Shown here piece by piece: positions 58,761 to 64,000 of a DNA stretch of 64,000 bases. The stretch comes from Escarpia spicata (lineage: Eukaryota; Annelida; Polychaeta; Sabellida; Siboglinidae). The stretch covers positions 28,602,384 through 28,666,383 of the forward strand of contig OZ023209.1 of the NCBI GenBank assembly GCA_963995525.1, in the 5' to 3' direction. The position numbers and the translations under genes were made by a program. Every line of letters starts with the position of its first letter. The stretch's first letter is position 1. The notes beneath the pieces are model-generated. The model was given only the letters and a program-made list of their open reading frames with translations. It did not search any database and had not been told where the DNA came from.

Positions 58761-59145
58761 AATCTGTTATAGGTATACCGTATGTCGAATTTAATCTAAT
58801 TTAATATATCAAATATTCATTAATAAATCAATATGTCTACAGGATCATCAACTTTGACCACTACAAATTTGTTATTTGATTTAGTATCTTTTTGTTGGAC
58901 TATAGACAAACATGGAATTAATTTTTCGTCAAGTTATGAAGAATAATTTACTGAAATACTGACAAACAAAAATACAAAAATAACTAGATCAATAAGAAAT
59001 GCAACCTTCTGATATGTGTTGCCACTTATCTCCCTAAAACTATGTAACTGTTTCTGCGGGTTCTGTTTTGTACAACTTCCATTGGATACAGGCTGCAAGG
59101 TTGAAAATTTTTTGAGGAGGAATCGTTAATTTAACAGGCGTGATA

Positions 59146-59415
59146 TCATAATAGAACATGGGTGGAGCACCGACAGTAACACCTTTGAAACATCCAACAA
59201 ATAGTGCGCATGAAACCATTAATCTGCGAAGCGAAACACCCCGTTTGCAGAATTGACGAATCACAGCTACGCATCCTTGGGGGCACTAACACGTCTTCCA
59301 ATGGGAGCCTAGCTACGACCAGCAGAACTGGGGTTGTGTTGTAATTGCCCTTTCGTCCAAAGTTGGTGACACGTAGACAATTCCAAAATATTCCACAAAA
59401 ATCATCACTCATCTG
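59146..59415 (-). other. Exon-like open frame after a CAG acceptor
   Basis: On the minus strand CCCGTTTCAG is followed by an 88-codon open frame (MSDDFCGIFWNCLRVTNF start). An overlapping second frame continues to 59,040 (GAPPMFYYDITPVKLTIPP). This may be a frameshifted coding remnant. No domain or family is recognised. Confidence 0.18.
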
Positions 59416-61675
<2,260 letters not shown>

Positions 61676-63010
61676 ATTATATAACGTTACGGCAACAAAG
61701 TTGTGGCAATGTTTGGAATCAATCGTAAGAGTTAAGCAATGTCTCAAACTCCGTCAACAAACTTCATTTTTGGCAACACGTAGCATCATCGTTATTGTTA
61801 TTATTAATATTGTTGTTGTAGTTTTGTTATTGATTTTGATTGATATTTGTGTCTGCTAAACATATATCGGTCTTCGATCAAGGGTTGTTCCAATACACAA
61901 AGGAAGACAGTGATAACTTTCCCAGACTGTTCTATATTTTTATTCTAATTGTTATTGTTTCATTGGATCGTACGTGCCCAATGAGACGATTTGACGAATT
62001 AACTATACGCCAATTGGCTTACATTTCATAGATATGTGACGCTTTGCATTTCTTCGGAAACACAGTTGCTTAAAAAATATTGAAAACAGTCATACATCAC
62101 ATAGGCATAACGTAATACGCTTTTCGTGTCTTATTTTGCTGCGATACCTTTTATTAAATATATTTCCAACGCATAGCAGCTTGCAGTTCAATTACAACAT
62201 ACAACACATTTTATATCGTGTACAAATAAAGTATGAATAATTAAACAATAGTGTGTCTGAAAGAGGATAACCGGAAGTGAAATACATTTGTATGTTCACC
62301 CCTCCCCGTACCCTACAGTACGTGATCGCTGATAAGAAGATGTAAACTTTTATTCTGGTTGCGTCATATATTTTGCAGTATTTAATGTGAAGACGTGAAC
62401 GAACGCCTAATTTGAAATATTGGTTCAAAAGATGCCTGTTTTATTGTGTTGCAAAATAGTGAGGTAGGAAGATATATTATCAAAATATCCAAGAAATGCT
62501 GGTGTCTTTGTTTTCTGTTGAGTAATACGTGGACATTTTACGGGAGTTAAGCTACCACAAAATATACTAATACCAGATCTAACATATTATTCCAACTACA
62601 TTTGACGCTTAATTATGACTTTGAGCGAGGGGTAATTTTCGCTATTGGCGAAGATTATATCCGTGTGTCACAGACTAGAAGAGATAATTGAACTTATGTT
62701 GCAGTGTAGCAGATGTGAAAACATGGTAATATCAAATAACATATAGTCAAATAAATAATTGTCATTATGTTGATATTGATATGTGTGTTGCACACTATAT
62801 GTTAATTATTGCAATATTATGCAGTGTTTGAAAACTAGGCACTATCATATATGTATATGCAGGATAAAAATATACTGCATTGTGAGACGAATACATTTGG
62901 ATATGCTTTAAATGATGAAAAATGTCATTTGTATCTTTATTTTAAAGACAAACCAACAGATCCATAGTTATAAAGGAAAAAGTGGGATTCTTAACGAAAC
63001 AAACAATTAT
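61676..63010. other. Intergenic, no gene seen
   Basis: AT-rich with a TTATTATTAATATTGTTGTTG-like patch near 61,796-61,820. No exon is recognised. Confidence 0.4.
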
Positions 63011-63017
63011 GCATACA

Positions 63018-63200
63018 CCTTACACACACGCACACGCACGCAAACGCACCCACACCCACCCCACCCCCACCCACACACACATACACACATACACACACAC
63101 ACTCACACTCACACAATCACACACTCACTCACACACACACTCACACACTCACACACTCACACACTCACACACTCACGCACGCACGCACGCTCGCACGAAC
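63018..63200. repeat. CA/CCCA/CTCACA/CACG compound microsatellite
   Basis: About 180 bp of interrupted CA-based words, including CCCACCC, ACTCACAC and ACGCACGC blocks. The remaining sequence to 64,000 is AT-rich with no gene seen. Confidence 0.93.
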
Positions 63201-64000
63201 ACATCTACATTACATTTGTATGATTTTAGGCAAAACGTGTTAATAACATAAACAAAATACGAGTGTCTTATATACCAATTTCTCGTACAATTATGCCGTG
63301 AATATGGCTTCAGTTTGTGTCGTATATAATCTATACTGAAATATGACACTACACAAGATAGAATATAATGACGACACATCACATCGGCATGAAACTCACG
63401 CCATTCAAGGTCATCACTATATTGTGTTCATGCTTTTCTAGTAGCAAGGGGATTATGTATTAGCTTTACTGAAATATTGTTTTGTATATGAGACAGATAT
63501 TACTAATAATAATACTCACACGATTTCTTAACAATACAATGTACAATTTAGTAACAGTTTCAAGTTACAGTTGACGTCGCATTATTTTAAATTGTGGTTG
63601 ATTTGGTCTATGCCCGAAGTTTTTTGTTAATAGTGAGTTTGATATTCACCTGTCTTACTTGCAGGGGAACCCACCGGAAATATAACACTAGTACTTATAT
63701 ATAAAATACATGTTTTAATCCAGTGACAAGCCAAACAATAATACAATCATCAATAATGTTAACAAAACAAACAGAATACAGCACAATCAAGTATACAATC
63801 AGTTAACGATTTTGTTGTCTAAACTATAAGTTGTTACATGATAAATAGAATATATATGTTGAATATAATGGTGAATGATTGTGACATTAACGTAGCTTGT
63901 TTGATTAACATTTTAATTGTACTAATTGTATAATTATTGGCCTTGTCAAAGCACTTTTATTAACGTTATAATGTTACCTATAAAAACAATTTGAGCATGT

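Overview
This is an animal (eukaryotic) genomic window: AT-rich, poor in coding sequence, with very long dinucleotide and tetranucleotide arrays, degraded non-LTR retrotransposons, a tRNA-derived SINE and foldback elements. I see no bacterial operons, rRNA, CRISPR or phage features. The only intact gene I can support is a posterior Hox gene on the minus strand, built from two exons whose splice phase matches exactly. Its homeodomain carries features I associate from memory with lophotrochozoan Post2, so the source is probably a mollusc or a related lophotrochozoan, and the window is probably part of a Hox cluster.

Layout. 1-3,489: AT-rich sequence 3' of the gene, with candidate poly(A) signals. 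3,490-3,752: exon 2 (homeodomain and stop). 3,753-12,590: one 8.8-kb intron holding a TCTG array, a three-copy ~270-bp tandem repeat next to a GC-richer unknown ORF, a duplicated CRE-bearing block and a long inverted repeat. 12,591-13,092: exon 1. 12,540-14,430: a CpG-rich promoter domain with several TTTAT(T/G)G motifs of the kind bound by Abd-B-class proteins. 14,430-64,000: about 50 kb with no recognisable intact gene, broken by CA/TG arrays, repeats and a few GC/CpG-richer islands near 19.8, 25.8, 28.5, 37.6 and 58.2 kb that could be regulatory DNA or orphan exons.

The most unusual locus is 39.5-46.3 kb. A minus-strand non-LTR retrotransposon (its reverse transcriptase YADD region and C-terminal tail) is split by about 5.45 kb of foreign DNA. 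That insert has similar inverted termini, arrays of GTGTTTAAA/TTTAAACAC motifs near both ends, a second truncated LINE tail with a TGAAC repeat end, and a decayed multi-exon plus-strand gene with good splice sites but premature stops and a frameshift. At least three events are layered here, and the insert looks like a large gene-carrying DNA element that I cannot name confidently.

All calls come from reading the sequence. Homology statements are recognition from memory, with no database search.
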